From JAKFEW01 sp036675505 (GTDB lineage: Bacteria; Cyanobacteriota; Sericytochromatia; S15B-MN24; JAQBPE01), in assembly GCA_036675505.1 (NCBI GenBank), contig JAKFEW010000160.1, positions 124,001 through 188,000 on the forward strand: a stretch of 64,000 nt of DNA, in the 5' to 3' direction. A program made the translations under genes and the position numbers. Shown here piece by piece: positions 43,001-50,303 of the stretch. Positions within the stretch are counted from its first letter, which is position 1. Each line of letters opens with the position of its first letter. The notes beneath the pieces were generated by a model. It saw nothing but the letters and a program-made list of their open reading frames with translations, had not been told where the DNA came from and did not search any database.

Positions 43001-45283
43001 GTGATCCGCCAGCTCGAGGCGCCCCTGCGTTGCCTGCTCGGCCAGTTCGACGAGGCGCGCGCCGAGGCTCAGGCCCTCGCCGAGTTCGGCGAGGCCGCGG
43101 GCGCCCAGGAATTCGTCCAGCGCGCCGCGCTCGTGAAGGCCGAGGTGGCGCTCGAGACGGGCGCGATCGAAGAGGCGCTCGCGGAGCTCGAGCCGATGCT
43201 GCACGTCTCCAACGCCGCCGTGCGGCTGCACGCGCAGATCATGCGCGCCGAGGCCGCGCGCCGCCTGGGCCACGAGGCCACGGCCTACCAGGCCCTGCAC
43301 GCCGCCCGCGCCCTGACCGACGAGGTCGACGCGCCACGCGCCGAAGGCCCGCTCATGATCCTCGAGGCCGAGCTCGAAGGCGGCGACGTGGCCGGCACCC
43401 TCGCCGAGGCGGCCGTGAAGGTGCTCGAGAACACCCAGCAGCGCCACACGCTCGTGCTCGCGCTCGACGCGCTGGCGCGCCTCGGCCCGACCAAGGGCCG
43501 CAAGGCCGCGTCGGGACGCGCCCGCGAGCTGGTCAACTCGCTGGCGTCGGCGCTCGGCGCCAATACCGGCCGTTACCTGGCCGCCTTCGGCCGGGCGATC
43601 ATCGCCGCCGAGCCCGCCGCGCCCACCGCGACGGCGATCGACCTCACGGGCCCGGTGCCCACCACCCTGAACGGCCTCAAGGAGCTGGCCGCGCGCCTCG
43701 CCCAGGGCCTCGGCCAGCTGGACGCGCAGGGCCTGTCGGCCATCGGCGGCGGGATGGACGGCGACCTCGCCGCCCACCGCCTCGAGCAGATCGTGTCGTT
43801 CGCGCGTGCGGTCAACTCCACGCTCAAGCTCGACACCGTCATCGATCGCGCCCTCGCGCTGGTCATCGACATCACCGGCGCCGAGCGCGGCCTGCTGCTG
43901 CTCAAGGAAGGTCCGAACATGACCAGCCAGCGCTACGCCACCGCCCCCGGCTTCGAGGACGAAGGCGGCGGCGGCAGCGAGCAGTACAGCCGCACGATCG
44001 CGCGCACGGTGCTCGAGACCGGCGAGACCGTCTGCGTGCTCGACGCGCTCTCGGACCCGCGCTTCGCGCAACAGGCCTCGATCATGGGGCTCAACCTCCA
44101 GACCATCATCGCCGTGCCGCTCAAGGACCAGGACGAGGTGATCGGTGCGATCTACGTCGACCGCCAGGGCCTGTCGGACACGTTCAGCCAGGGCGACCTC
44201 GAGATCGTGCTCGCGCTCGCGGGGCTCACCGCCACCGCGATCGTCAACGCGAAGCTGATGAAGTCGCAGGAGGAGCGCCAGGTCCACCTCGAGATGCTCA
44301 ACCAGCTCTCACGCACGCTGTCGCGCACGCTCGAGCTCGAGAAGGTGCTCGACGTGATCGCGGACATCGCGCTGGAAGTCGCGAAGGCCGAGCGCACGTT
44401 CATCTTGCTGTGGGAAGACGAGCAGCTGGTCTTCGGCGCCGGCCGCGACCACGACGGCCCGCTGCCCCCGCAGGCGGCCCGCGAAATCTCGCGCACGATC
44501 TGCCAGAAGGTCGTGGATACGCAGCAGCCGATCTCGGTGATCGACGCCGGCCGCGACGAGGAGTTCTCGACCAAGATGTCGGTCGTGAACCTCAAGCTGG
44601 CCTCGGTGGTCGCGGTGCCGTTGATCGGCCAATCGGGCCTGACGGGCGTGCTGTACGTCGACTCGCGCTCGAAGGTCGGCCCGGCGCTCGAGAAGGAAGT
44701 GGCGGTCCTGCACGCGATCGCGAACACCGCCGCCCTCGCCGTCGACAACGCCCGCCTCTACCGCCAGGCCACGGTGGACCACCTGACCGGGCTGTACGTC
44801 CGCTCGTTCTTCCTCATGCGCCTCGAAGAGGAGATCCGGCGGACGCGGCGCTTCGGCGGCAAGTTCTCGCTGCTGGTCATGGACATCGACCACTTCAAGA
44901 AGTTCAACGACAACTACGGCCACCAGACCGGCGATGCCGTGCTGCGGGTGGTCGCCAAGACGATCCGCGACGCCATCCGGGTCGGCCTCGACCTGCCGTG
45001 CCGCTACGGCGGCGAGGAAATGCTCGTGCTGCTGCCAGAGACGGACACGACCGGCGCGCTGATCACGGCCGAGCGCATCCGCAAGCTGATCGAGACCACC
45101 GGCGTGCCCGGCCCGGATGGCGAGGCGCTCAGGGTGACCATCTCGATCGGCCTCGCGACCTTCCCGCAGATGGCGGATTCGTCGACCGAGCTCTTCGAGC
45201 GCGCCGACCAGGCGCTGTACGCGTCGAAGCACAACGGCCGCAACCGCTGCACGGTCTACGAGCTCGAAGTCCCGAGCTCTTAG
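40058..45283 (+). CDS. Giant Ser/Thr kinase - AAA ATPase - TPR - 2xGAF - GGDEF-like protein
   Basis: About 1741 residues from TTG 40058 (ACAGGAT upstream; the frame is open to 39980 but family similarity starts with GTVVGNRYTVSERLGAGGMA). Kinase: Lys45, HGDLKGEN from His134, DFG from Asp154. ATPase: GVPGVGKS from 313, Walker B VVMLDDWHRAD. TPR-like repeats about 680-1180. GAF domains about 1250-1400 and 1415-1565. GGDEF domain from about 1574 with TGLYVRSFF and MDIDHFKKFNDNYG, but the active loop reads GGEEM (1651-1655) and the RxxD inhibitory site is not kept. It may be a weak or unregulated cyclase. Paralog of the proteins at 905 and 34217. Its stop overlaps the convergent acetyltransferase by four bases. 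Confidence 0.92.
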   Translation: MTEASSIVGTVVGNRYTVSERLGAGGMAVVYRAADQVSSRDWALKVMTAALLGDVEAQRRFKGEHRVMAALDHPGIPKVQDLGLTSDGLPFFAMEIVEGASLEHEGPWTPDQVRALAAELMPILGHLHRRGLVHGDLKGENLMRNADGRLMLMDFGLAGPAGARPNGLEGTVSHLAPELIQRGKADLRSDLYAVGVIIYRLITGTLPFDGGTPAETLKLHVGAVPASPRKHVPDLSSELESLVMRLLAKRPQDRPQSANEVLRALGLPADEEDTLAIPLQGPFVGRLALMGELLAGVGEAANGHRPKPVALVGVPGVGKSRLLEELGAQSRLMDLKTATGGCPADPTPFGPWIDLSRDLLALARSIAPEQATALQQAIAPLTGGGAAGTGDPAQVLRVALTRLLETVAGGRGLVVMLDDWHRADPPSATLLTQVMQATERTPIAWIATSAAPVASAFDVKALGELTQAETAQLVASNVGATEMPSAVTDQIFESSRGNPRFAEDLLRFLLANKQLVRKQTGWGLVEGSAGKLPSGLQALYQARLGDVAAGSRQLAETLAVHGGPLALEVAARAAALSLDAAEEAAADLVARQLAVVGPHGLGLADQQLASWLAGELAPEDRTTRHGALAGALAVEAGEYPSLRVLNALAHHGLMGPEPASARRWLFEAARQNLALRALAEARRFGRAAADHADGLAPAERLEVLEVLASAHRGLDEADAALAIAAEAVSLAEDLGDPALLARSLNGLGKIHQLASRYDQARTAFERASEVAGEDVPLELCRSHRAIARLCFFAGDMEGAYRHGRQALILARRHAQPAERAQVLAEVGETFQGEEDRLQEGLACLEEAQAIARDLADRHLESMASAGLGNLQLALGQLAGAKASFSRAAELFEAIGNTGEGLFARLNLALVAEEQGHFAEAEELAAAVAADAKRLNRKFPMAAAMAVEGSAQAHLGRTTEGLNRLAEATEIAEEIKHKILRAVIRQLEAPLRCLLGQFDEARAEAQALAEFGEAAGAQEFVQRAALVKAEVALETGAIEEALAELEPMLHVSNAAVRLHAQIMRAEAARRLGHEATAYQALHAARALTDEVDAPRAEGPLMILEAELEGGDVAGTLAEAAVKVLENTQQRHTLVLALDALARLGPTKGRKAASGRARELVNSLASALGANTGRYLAAFGRAIIAAEPAAPTATAIDLTGPVPTTLNGLKELAARLAQGLGQLDAQGLSAIGGGMDGDLAAHRLEQIVSFARAVNSTLKLDTVIDRALALVIDITGAERGLLLLKEGPNMTSQRYATAPGFEDEGGGGSEQYSRTIARTVLETGETVCVLDALSDPRFAQQASIMGLNLQTIIAVPLKDQDEVIGAIYVDRQGLSDTFSQGDLEIVLALAGLTATAIVNAKLMKSQEERQVHLEMLNQLSRTLSRTLELEKVLDVIADIALEVAKAERTFILLWEDEQLVFGAGRDHDGPLPPQAAREISRTICQKVVDTQQPISVIDAGRDEEFSTKMSVVNLKLASVVAVPLIGQSGLTGVLYVDSRSKVGPALEKEVAVLHAIANTAALAVDNARLYRQATVDHLTGLYVRSFFLMRLEEEIRRTRRFGGKFSLLVMDIDHFKKFNDNYGHQTGDAVLRVVAKTIRDAIRVGLDLPCRYGGEEMLVLLPETDTTGALITAERIRKLIETTGVPGPDGEALRVTISIGLATFPQMADSSTELFERADQALYASKHNGRNRCTVYELEVPSS

Positions 45284-46518
45284 AGCTCGTCGCTCTGTTC
45301 CAGATCCCAGATGTACGGGCAGCCGCCCTTGAAGAGCGCGCGCAGCAGGTGCCGCTCGGGGTCGGTCAGCTCGACGTAATGGAAGTCGTCGATCGTCTTG
45401 TAACCCGTCAGCAGCGGGCCCCAGACGGTCGCCGGCAGCCGGATCTCATGGCCCATGTGCCCTGGCCCGATCACCACGCGGCCGCCCGACCAGCGGATGT
45501 TCACGGCCTCGTCGGCCCCGGCCCCGGTCATGACGAACGTGGTCTCGAAGTTGTCGCGTCCGTACCGCGAGTCCGCGAGCCGCGTCTCGAACATCGACTT
45601 GAGGCCTTCCACCAGCGGTTGGAAGCGCATGACCTTGATCATGGCCGCCCAGTTGCCCGGGAACAGCGCGTGTGGGTTCGCCACCAGCGCGCCGCAGCGG
45701 TGGGCGTAGCGCGCGAAGGTCTGCTCGAGCGGCACCTGCGCGGTGAACTCGGGCAGCTTGCGCTCGGTCAGCTCCCAGCGCATCCACTGCAAGATCGCGC
45801 GGCAGGCCTCCTCGTCGGCGGCCACGACCTCGCGCAGGCGGGCCTTCTCGAGGTCCGCCCAGACGTAGCCGTGGGGCGTGTTGTTGGCGTCCACCGCCAC
45901 CCACCAGCCGAAGCCGCCGCGGTGGGTGCGGGCGAGGCGGTACATCCAGTATTCGTGCGAGCGCACCTCGGCCATCGGCGTGCGGCAGTTCGCGCGGTCG
46001 TAGAGCTCCTCGATCAGCGGGATGTCCGCCTGGTTCAGCGGCCGCATGCGGTAAGGCGAAAGGATCGGGTCGAGCACCTCGCGGGCCATCCGCAACGAGG
46101 CGAAGTGGTGCGCGGGGGCCGCGTACGAGAAGCCGTAGCCGTCGTAGAGGCGCGGCACGCCGTAGAGGTAGACGTAGGCGTAGCCGCGCTGCTCGGCGAT
46201 CTGCAGCCAGTGGCCGATCAGCCGGCGTGCGTGGCCCTCGAGGCGCCGCTCGGGGTGCGTGCCCACCAGCGCGAGCTCGCCCACCTCGAGCTCCGTGTCG
46301 CCGAAGTAATGGTGGTGCTGCAGCAGCGAGGCCGTCGCGACGACGTCGCCGGCATCGTCCACCAGCATCGCGTGGTCGGTCGGCTGGATGTCCGGCCGCT
46401 CTTTGTAGAGCCGCACGAACAGCGCCTGGTCGTCCTGCGGGTGGACGAGCTTGCTGAACGCGAGCAGCTTCTCCCAGTCCTCGTTGGTGGCAGGATGAGT
46501 CAGAGTGAGGGTGGTCAT
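45280..46518 (-). CDS. Eis-like GNAT N-acetyltransferase
   Basis: 412 residues from ATG 46518 (GAGG upstream; an in-frame start at 46548 is less likely). The N-terminal GNAT domain has the acetyl-CoA loop region ELEVGELALVGTHPERRLEGHARRLIGHWLQIAEQRGYAYVYLYG. A second GNAT-like half and a C-terminal sterol-carrier-like segment (about 310-400) give the three-part layout of Eis-type enzymes, known for acetylating aminoglycosides or peptides. The substrate here is not known. Single gene; its end overlaps the third kinase by four bases within a small inverted repeat (45273-45289). Confidence 0.78.
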   Translation of the reverse strand: MTTLTLTHPATNEDWEKLLAFSKLVHPQDDQALFVRLYKERPDIQPTDHAMLVDDAGDVVATASLLQHHHYFGDTELEVGELALVGTHPERRLEGHARRLIGHWLQIAEQRGYAYVYLYGVPRLYDGYGFSYAAPAHHFASLRMAREVLDPILSPYRMRPLNQADIPLIEELYDRANCRTPMAEVRSHEYWMYRLARTHRGGFGWWVAVDANNTPHGYVWADLEKARLREVVAADEEACRAILQWMRWELTERKLPEFTAQVPLEQTFARYAHRCGALVANPHALFPGNWAAMIKVMRFQPLVEGLKSMFETRLADSRYGRDNFETTFVMTGAGADEAVNIRWSGGRVVIGPGHMGHEIRLPATVWGPLLTGYKTIDDFHYVELTDPERHLLRALFKGGCPYIWDLEQSDEL

Positions 46519-46606
46519 GAAGGCCTCGTGATCGCCGAATGGGCGCAAACCGTTGATTTTAGGCGATCGAGCGGCCTTTCGTCAAGCCGGACGGGCGGGA
46601 ACGAGC

Positions 46607-47626
46607 TCAGCCGTTCGCCAGGCCGTCGCGGCTGATCTTGCGGACCCAGGCCAGGTCCTTCTTGAGCGCCATCTCGAGCTCCCGGAGGTTGACCGTCTCG
46701 GCCTCCGCCTGGGCGAGGAGCGCAAACAGCCCATGTGTCGCAAGGTCGGCCAGGGCCAGCTTCGGCCCTGGGCCTTCGCCCGACACCACGGCCGGCGCCT
46801 GGCGCTTCTTCTGCGAGCCGAGGCGCATCAGCACCTCGGAGGCCGGGGTGCCGGCCAGCGCCGCGACCTTGAACGGCACCACGTCCTCCGGCTCGAAGCC
46901 CTCGGTCTCCGTGTCGAGCCGCTTGACCAGCTCGAGCCGGCGGCGCGTCTCGGCGACGGTCACGCCGCCCGCCAGGATCGATTCGCGCAGCGTGCCGCGC
47001 AGCGCGTCGTCCTGGACCTGGTTCACGAGGATGGCGTGCGAGGGGGTGAGCGTCTCGAAGACCGACGTGCCTTCGGCCTCGCGCCAGACGGCGAGCAGAT
47101 CCGGCGCGAGGTTCAGCAGGCGCGTGCGCATGTGGATGTAATCGCGGGTCTTGCCGAGCTTCTCGCCGAGACCCTCCTCGGTCCAGCCATACTTCTGCTT
47201 GAGCTGCATCAGGTACTCGGCCTCCTCCAGCGGCGTCAGGTCCGCGCGCTGGAGGTTCTCGAGCAGGGCGAGCACGGCCGCCTCGTCGGCGTCGTAGTCG
47301 CGCACGATCGCGGGCACCGAATCCAGGCCCGCGAGGCGGCAGGCGCGCCAGCGGCGCTCGCCGCAGACCAGCTGGTAGCGCACCGGGTCGTCGGGCGCGG
47401 CGTCACGCCGGGCCACCACGATGATCGGTTGGATCACGCCGTAGGCCTTGATGCTCTCGGCGAGCTCGGCGAGCGCCTCGGCGTCGACCTTCGTGCGCGG
47501 CTGGCCGGGCATCGGGCCGATCTGGTCGAGCGGCAGCTGGGGCAGGGGCGTGCCGCGGTTCTGGCGCTTGGTCTGCGCCAGCTGGTCGAAGGCCTTGATC
47601 GAGGAGGAGGTGGTGGTGGTGGTCAT
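46607..47626 (-). CDS. ParB/Spo0J-like DNA-binding protein
   Basis: 339 residues from ATG 47626, 11 bases after the stop of the AAA gene. N-terminal Thr/Ser-rich start, then the ParB nuclease/CTPase domain (about 25-125): LPLDQIGPMPGQPR, YGVIQPIIV, the CTP-binding motif GERRWRACRLAG and ENLQRADLTPLEEAEYL. A central helix-turn-helix follows (GWTEEGLGEKLGKTRDYIHMRTRLLNL). The long C-terminal part is not of the usual ParB dimer type. There is no parA; the partner is an ExeA/TniB-like ATPase, so it may be a regulator or DNA-loading clamp of another system and not the chromosomal ParB. Confidence 0.87.
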   Translation of the reverse strand: MTTTTTSSSIKAFDQLAQTKRQNRGTPLPQLPLDQIGPMPGQPRTKVDAEALAELAESIKAYGVIQPIIVVARRDAAPDDPVRYQLVCGERRWRACRLAGLDSVPAIVRDYDADEAAVLALLENLQRADLTPLEEAEYLMQLKQKYGWTEEGLGEKLGKTRDYIHMRTRLLNLAPDLLAVWREAEGTSVFETLTPSHAILVNQVQDDALRGTLRESILAGGVTVAETRRRLELVKRLDTETEGFEPEDVVPFKVAALAGTPASEVLMRLGSQKKRQAPAVVSGEGPGPKLALADLATHGLFALLAQAEAETVNLRELEMALKKDLAWVRKISRDGLANG

Positions 47627-47637
47627 GGTGGTCTTCC

Positions 47638-48606
47638 TCAGCCGGCCACGGCCAGCGCGGGCAGGTCTTCGTTCAGGGCGTGGCCGCGGGCGTTGGCCTC
47701 GCGGTCGCATACGGCACGCGCGCGATCGCCCGAGATGAAGAACGCGCCGTCGGCGAAGGCGGCCTGCATCATGTTGAAGGCCAGCGTGCAGACGCGGCGA
47801 GGGATGCCACGGCTCGCCACGTAGAGCGTCTCGAGCGCCTCGGGGGCGAAGAGCGGCGCGCCGCCCCAGCCGGCCACCTGCAACCGGAACTCGACGAGGT
47901 CGGCCACCTCCTGGCGGTTGAGCGGGTCGAGCGTGGAGGTGGTGAAGATGCGGCTTTCGATCTCGGGGTGCTTGGAGAGGTTGACGCGCAGCGCCTCCTG
48001 GCCCACCAGCACGATCGAGATGGACTTCTCGTCCATCGCCGAGAAGTTGTTGATTTGCTTGAGGATCGGCAGCCCGCCGTTGCCGCGCGTGCCGTCGCTG
48101 AGCAGCTGGGCCTCGTCGATGATGAGGACCGGGTGCTTGCCCGAGGCGTAGGCACCCATCAGGTACTGGGCGAAGGAATCGAACTGGCCGAGCTTGGTGC
48201 CCTTGCGCGGCACGCCGTAGAGGTCGCAGATGTGCTTGAGGAGCTGCAGGCCCGTGTAGCTCGGGTTGCTGATGACCTGCACGTCGTAGCCGGGGTTCTC
48301 GGCCAGGATGGTCACCAGGCGGCGCACCAGCATCGACTTGCCCGAGCCGTACGCGCCGACCACGCTGACCATGCCCTGCTTGGACTCGATGCCCATGATC
48401 GTGCGCGTCAGGCACGCCTTCAGGTGGGGCGTCAGGTACTGCCAGCGCGGGTCCTCGGAGAGCTGAAAGGGCAGCTCGACGAGGCCGAAGTGCGACAGCA
48501 GGTCGGCGAGGGTCTTGACCTGGAACGGGGCGGTCAGGGCGGACACGGATACCTCGGTTTTGCGCTCGATGGGGAAAAACGGCGTCGAAATCGGCTGGAA
48601 TTTCAT
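47638..48606 (-). CDS. AAA+ ATPase, ExeA/TniB-like (AAA_22)
   Basis: 322 residues. Walker A GAYGSGKSM near residue 88, Walker B VLIIDEAQLL near 160, sensor-1 region SIVLVGQEALR, and an arginine-finger/lid end (RGIPRRVCTLAFNMM). The pattern 'FGL...PF...DPRWQYLTP' at about 40-60 is typical of ExeA/GspA, MuB and TniB-type ATPases that handle DNA-bound targets or type II secretion. Cotranscribed with a parB-like gene. A promoter (48638-48666) and an inverted repeat (48610-48649) lie immediately upstream. A Walker-type ParA it is not. Role unknown; target selection or partition-like activity is possible. Confidence 0.87.
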   Translation of the reverse strand: MKFQPISTPFFPIERKTEVSVSALTAPFQVKTLADLLSHFGLVELPFQLSEDPRWQYLTPHLKACLTRTIMGIESKQGMVSVVGAYGSGKSMLVRRLVTILAENPGYDVQVISNPSYTGLQLLKHICDLYGVPRKGTKLGQFDSFAQYLMGAYASGKHPVLIIDEAQLLSDGTRGNGGLPILKQINNFSAMDEKSISIVLVGQEALRVNLSKHPEIESRIFTTSTLDPLNRQEVADLVEFRLQVAGWGGAPLFAPEALETLYVASRGIPRRVCTLAFNMMQAAFADGAFFISGDRARAVCDREANARGHALNEDLPALAVAG

Positions 48607-48609
48607 GGT

Positions 48610-48649
48610 TTATGTAATTCCTGGCGACGTGGGCGCCATTTTTACATAA
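48610..48649. promoter_or_regulatory. Inverted-repeat operator of the AAA/parB-like operon
   Basis: Eight-base arms TTATGTAA (48610-48617) and TTACATAA (48642-48649) are spaced 32 bases centre to centre, about three helical turns. One arm overlaps the -10 element and the other lies four bases from the start codon, a layout expected for autorepression. Confidence 0.55.
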
Positions 48650-48666
48650 CGGGGATCAGCGGTCAA
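48638..48666 (-). promoter_or_regulatory. Promoter of the AAA/parB-like operon
   Basis: Minus strand: -35 TTGACC (48661-48666), 17-base spacer ending GTTATGT, -10 AAAAAT (48638-48643). It has the same architecture as the STAS-gene promoter at 51962-51990. Confidence 0.55.
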
Positions 48667-48706
48667 CCAAAGTTTTGTGCACCCCGCCGGCCTGGCTGGC
48701 GGGGGT

Positions 48707-48741
48707 TTGACGCTCCGGGCGCCGGGCGCCATCATGGCGCC
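48707..48741 (+). promoter_or_regulatory. Candidate promoter with palindrome, leaderless start
   Basis: -35 TTGACG (48707-48712), 17-base spacer, -10 CATCAT (48730-48735), six bases to ATG 48742. A perfect 17-base dyad (GGCGCCAT-C-ATGGCGCC, 48725-48741) covers the -10 and ends at the start codon. Confidence 0.4.
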
Positions 48742-49110
48742 ATGTCGAAGAGCAGCAAGAAGCAAAAGGCGCGCGAGCGGGCCCGAGAGACCGAGGGCGG
48801 GGCCCCCGCGCCGCCCGCCTCCCCGCAGGCGGCCGGCGCGACCGCCGTCGACGAGGCTCTCTTCGAGCGCGTCGCCGAGGCGGTGATGCTCGCCGGCGAG
48901 CCGCACGAGGAGGGCGATCGCCAGGTCTGGCTCTACAACGGCGACACGCTCAGCATCAAGTACGTCGAGGAAGACGACCAGCACCCGCGCCGGCTCATGG
49001 TCGCGGCGTTCCGGCGCGGCGTCGTGTACCAGGTCGAGGGCGATCGGCAGGTCGTCCACCAGCCCGGCGACTGGCGCGAGCGGCTGCCTGCTCCCGACGA
49101 ACCGCTTTAG
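48742..49110 (+). CDS. Small hypothetical protein
   Basis: 122 residues. The first 35 are Lys/Arg/Ala/Pro-rich and probably disordered (SKSSKKQKARERARE), and the rest is a small beta-rich domain (VWLYNGDTLSIKYVEEDD, RLMVAAFRRGVVYQVEGDRQVVHQPGDW). No family recognised; no signal peptide. There is no ribosome site and the start lies six bases after a -10-like hexamer. Its stop overlaps the end of the convergent lipoprotein gene by four bases. Probably a cytosolic protein, function unknown. Confidence 0.65.
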   Translation: MSKSSKKQKARERARETEGGAPAPPASPQAAGATAVDEALFERVAEAVMLAGEPHEEGDRQVWLYNGDTLSIKYVEEDDQHPRRLMVAAFRRGVVYQVEGDRQVVHQPGDWRERLPAPDEPL

Positions 49111-49757
49111 CTGATCTTCGTGCTCGGCTTCGCGCTCGGCTTCGCGGAGGGCCTGGCGCTCGGCGCCGCGGACGGTGTCGACGCAGGCACGGACGTGGGC
49201 GCAGGCGTTGCGCCGCCCTTGCGGATGTACCGCAGCCCCAGGGTGGTGACGGCCTGGCTGGCGCGCTGCAGGGCCGCGGCCTCCCAGCTCGCCGAGGCGC
49301 TGAGGTCCTCGTCGTAAGAGAGGTGCTTGAGCAGGCCGCCCACCTCCATGCGCAGCTCCGGGCCGCGCAGGCCGCCGCCCTGGTCGTAGGCGCCGTAGTG
49401 CCCGTCGTAGAGGTCGAAGATTTTCGAGGTCGTTAACTCGTCGATCAGCAGCGTGAGCTCGGCCTTGGTGGGCGTGAACTCGCCGCCCGTGTCCGCGGTG
49501 CCGGCCAGCCGCGGGCCGAAGCTCGAAGTGCCCTCGGAGCGCAGCACCAGGGCCGAGTCGCTGTGCGCGCTGGCGCGGTAAGTCAGCGTCCAGCTCATGG
49601 CGCGACCGCCCTTCCAGGCGTCGAGCCGCTTCTTGAATTCTTCCTGGCTGTGGTAAGGCACCGCGAAGGCGGTAAACCGCGCGAACGGGGACACCGGGAG
49701 CTGGCAACCGGCGAGGACGACGAGGCTGGTGCAGAAGAAGACCTTGAAGCGCTTCAC
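49107..49757 (-). CDS. Hypothetical lipoprotein
   Basis: 216 residues from GTG 49757. Signal MKRFKVFFCTSLVVLAGC with a good lipobox (Cys18). The central part (about 50-170) is alpha/beta without recognised motifs (MSWTLTYRASAHSDSALVLRSEG, LTLLIDELTTSKIFDLYDGHYG); the end is a Ser/Pro/Lys-rich tail (ASTPSAAPSARPSAKPSAKP). No ribosome site is seen; a -10-like TATAAC (49764-49769) stands six bases before the GTG, suggesting a leaderless message. Function unknown. Confidence 0.75.
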   Translation of the reverse strand: MKRFKVFFCTSLVVLAGCQLPVSPFARFTAFAVPYHSQEEFKKRLDAWKGGRAMSWTLTYRASAHSDSALVLRSEGTSSFGPRLAGTADTGGEFTPTKAELTLLIDELTTSKIFDLYDGHYGAYDQGGGLRGPELRMEVGGLLKHLSYDEDLSASASWEAAALQRASQAVTTLGLRYIRKGGATPAPTSVPASTPSAAPSARPSAKPSAKPSTKIS

Positions 49758-49807
49758 ACCCCCGTTATACCCGCAGGCGGGCGAGCGCGTCGTGAGGGTC
49801 AGCGAAA

Positions 49808-50065
49808 TCAGCGTCGGGTGACGCGATCGAGCAGTTCCTGGTAAGTCGCGATCTCATGCTTCACGTACGCGATCATCACGAAATCCGGCTGGGGCGCCGC
49901 CTGCTCGCGGGCGAGGCGCTCCGTCAGGCTTGCGACGTAGCTCTTCGTCCAGCCGAGGTTGTCCTTGTCGAGCTCCTCGACGTCCGCGATCGCCACGATG
50001 GCAGGCTCGGCGAGGACGGCCTCGGGCGTCGCGGGGGCGGGCAGGGCGGATGCGTGTTCGGCCAT
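49808..50065 (-). CDS. Small hypothetical protein
   Basis: 85 residues from ATG 50065. The Ala/Pro-rich start is followed by one or two helices (LGWTKSYVASLTERLAREQ, DFVMIAYVKHEIATYQELLDRV). No signal peptide or known family. GGAG lies upstream and a GTTATGT element is at 50087-50093. It could be a small regulatory or adaptor protein. Coding bias and spacing support a real gene; role unknown. Confidence 0.6.
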   Translation of the reverse strand: MAEHASALPAPATPEAVLAEPAIVAIADVEELDKDNLGWTKSYVASLTERLAREQAAPQPDFVMIAYVKHEIATYQELLDRVTRR

Positions 50066-50303
50066 GAGGGCATCGACTCCGGTTTGACATAACGTGGAAA
50101 GGCGCGTCCGGCCTACCTTTCCACTCTACCGGCGGCACCCGCAGCGGGCAAGGGTGGCGGTCACGAACTCGTAACATTCAACGAGCGGACATCGGGTATA
50201 AGAGGCCTTGCACCCCTCAAGCGTAGGGGGGATCCGGCCGATGGATCGATCGGAGCAAACCGCCCGGGGACGGACCCCTGGGCCGCGTTCAAGGAGGGAC
50301 CCC

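Noticed and set aside
46607..48606. Standard chromosomal parAB operon
   Set aside because: The ATPase is AAA_22/ExeA-like with a classical Walker A, not ParA, and the usual neighbours (gidA/gidB, parA) are absent.
50160..50303. Sigma-28 flagellar promoter before fliD
   Set aside because: No TAAAGTTT or GCCGATAA-like elements were found; only a TATAAG -10-like hexamer is present.
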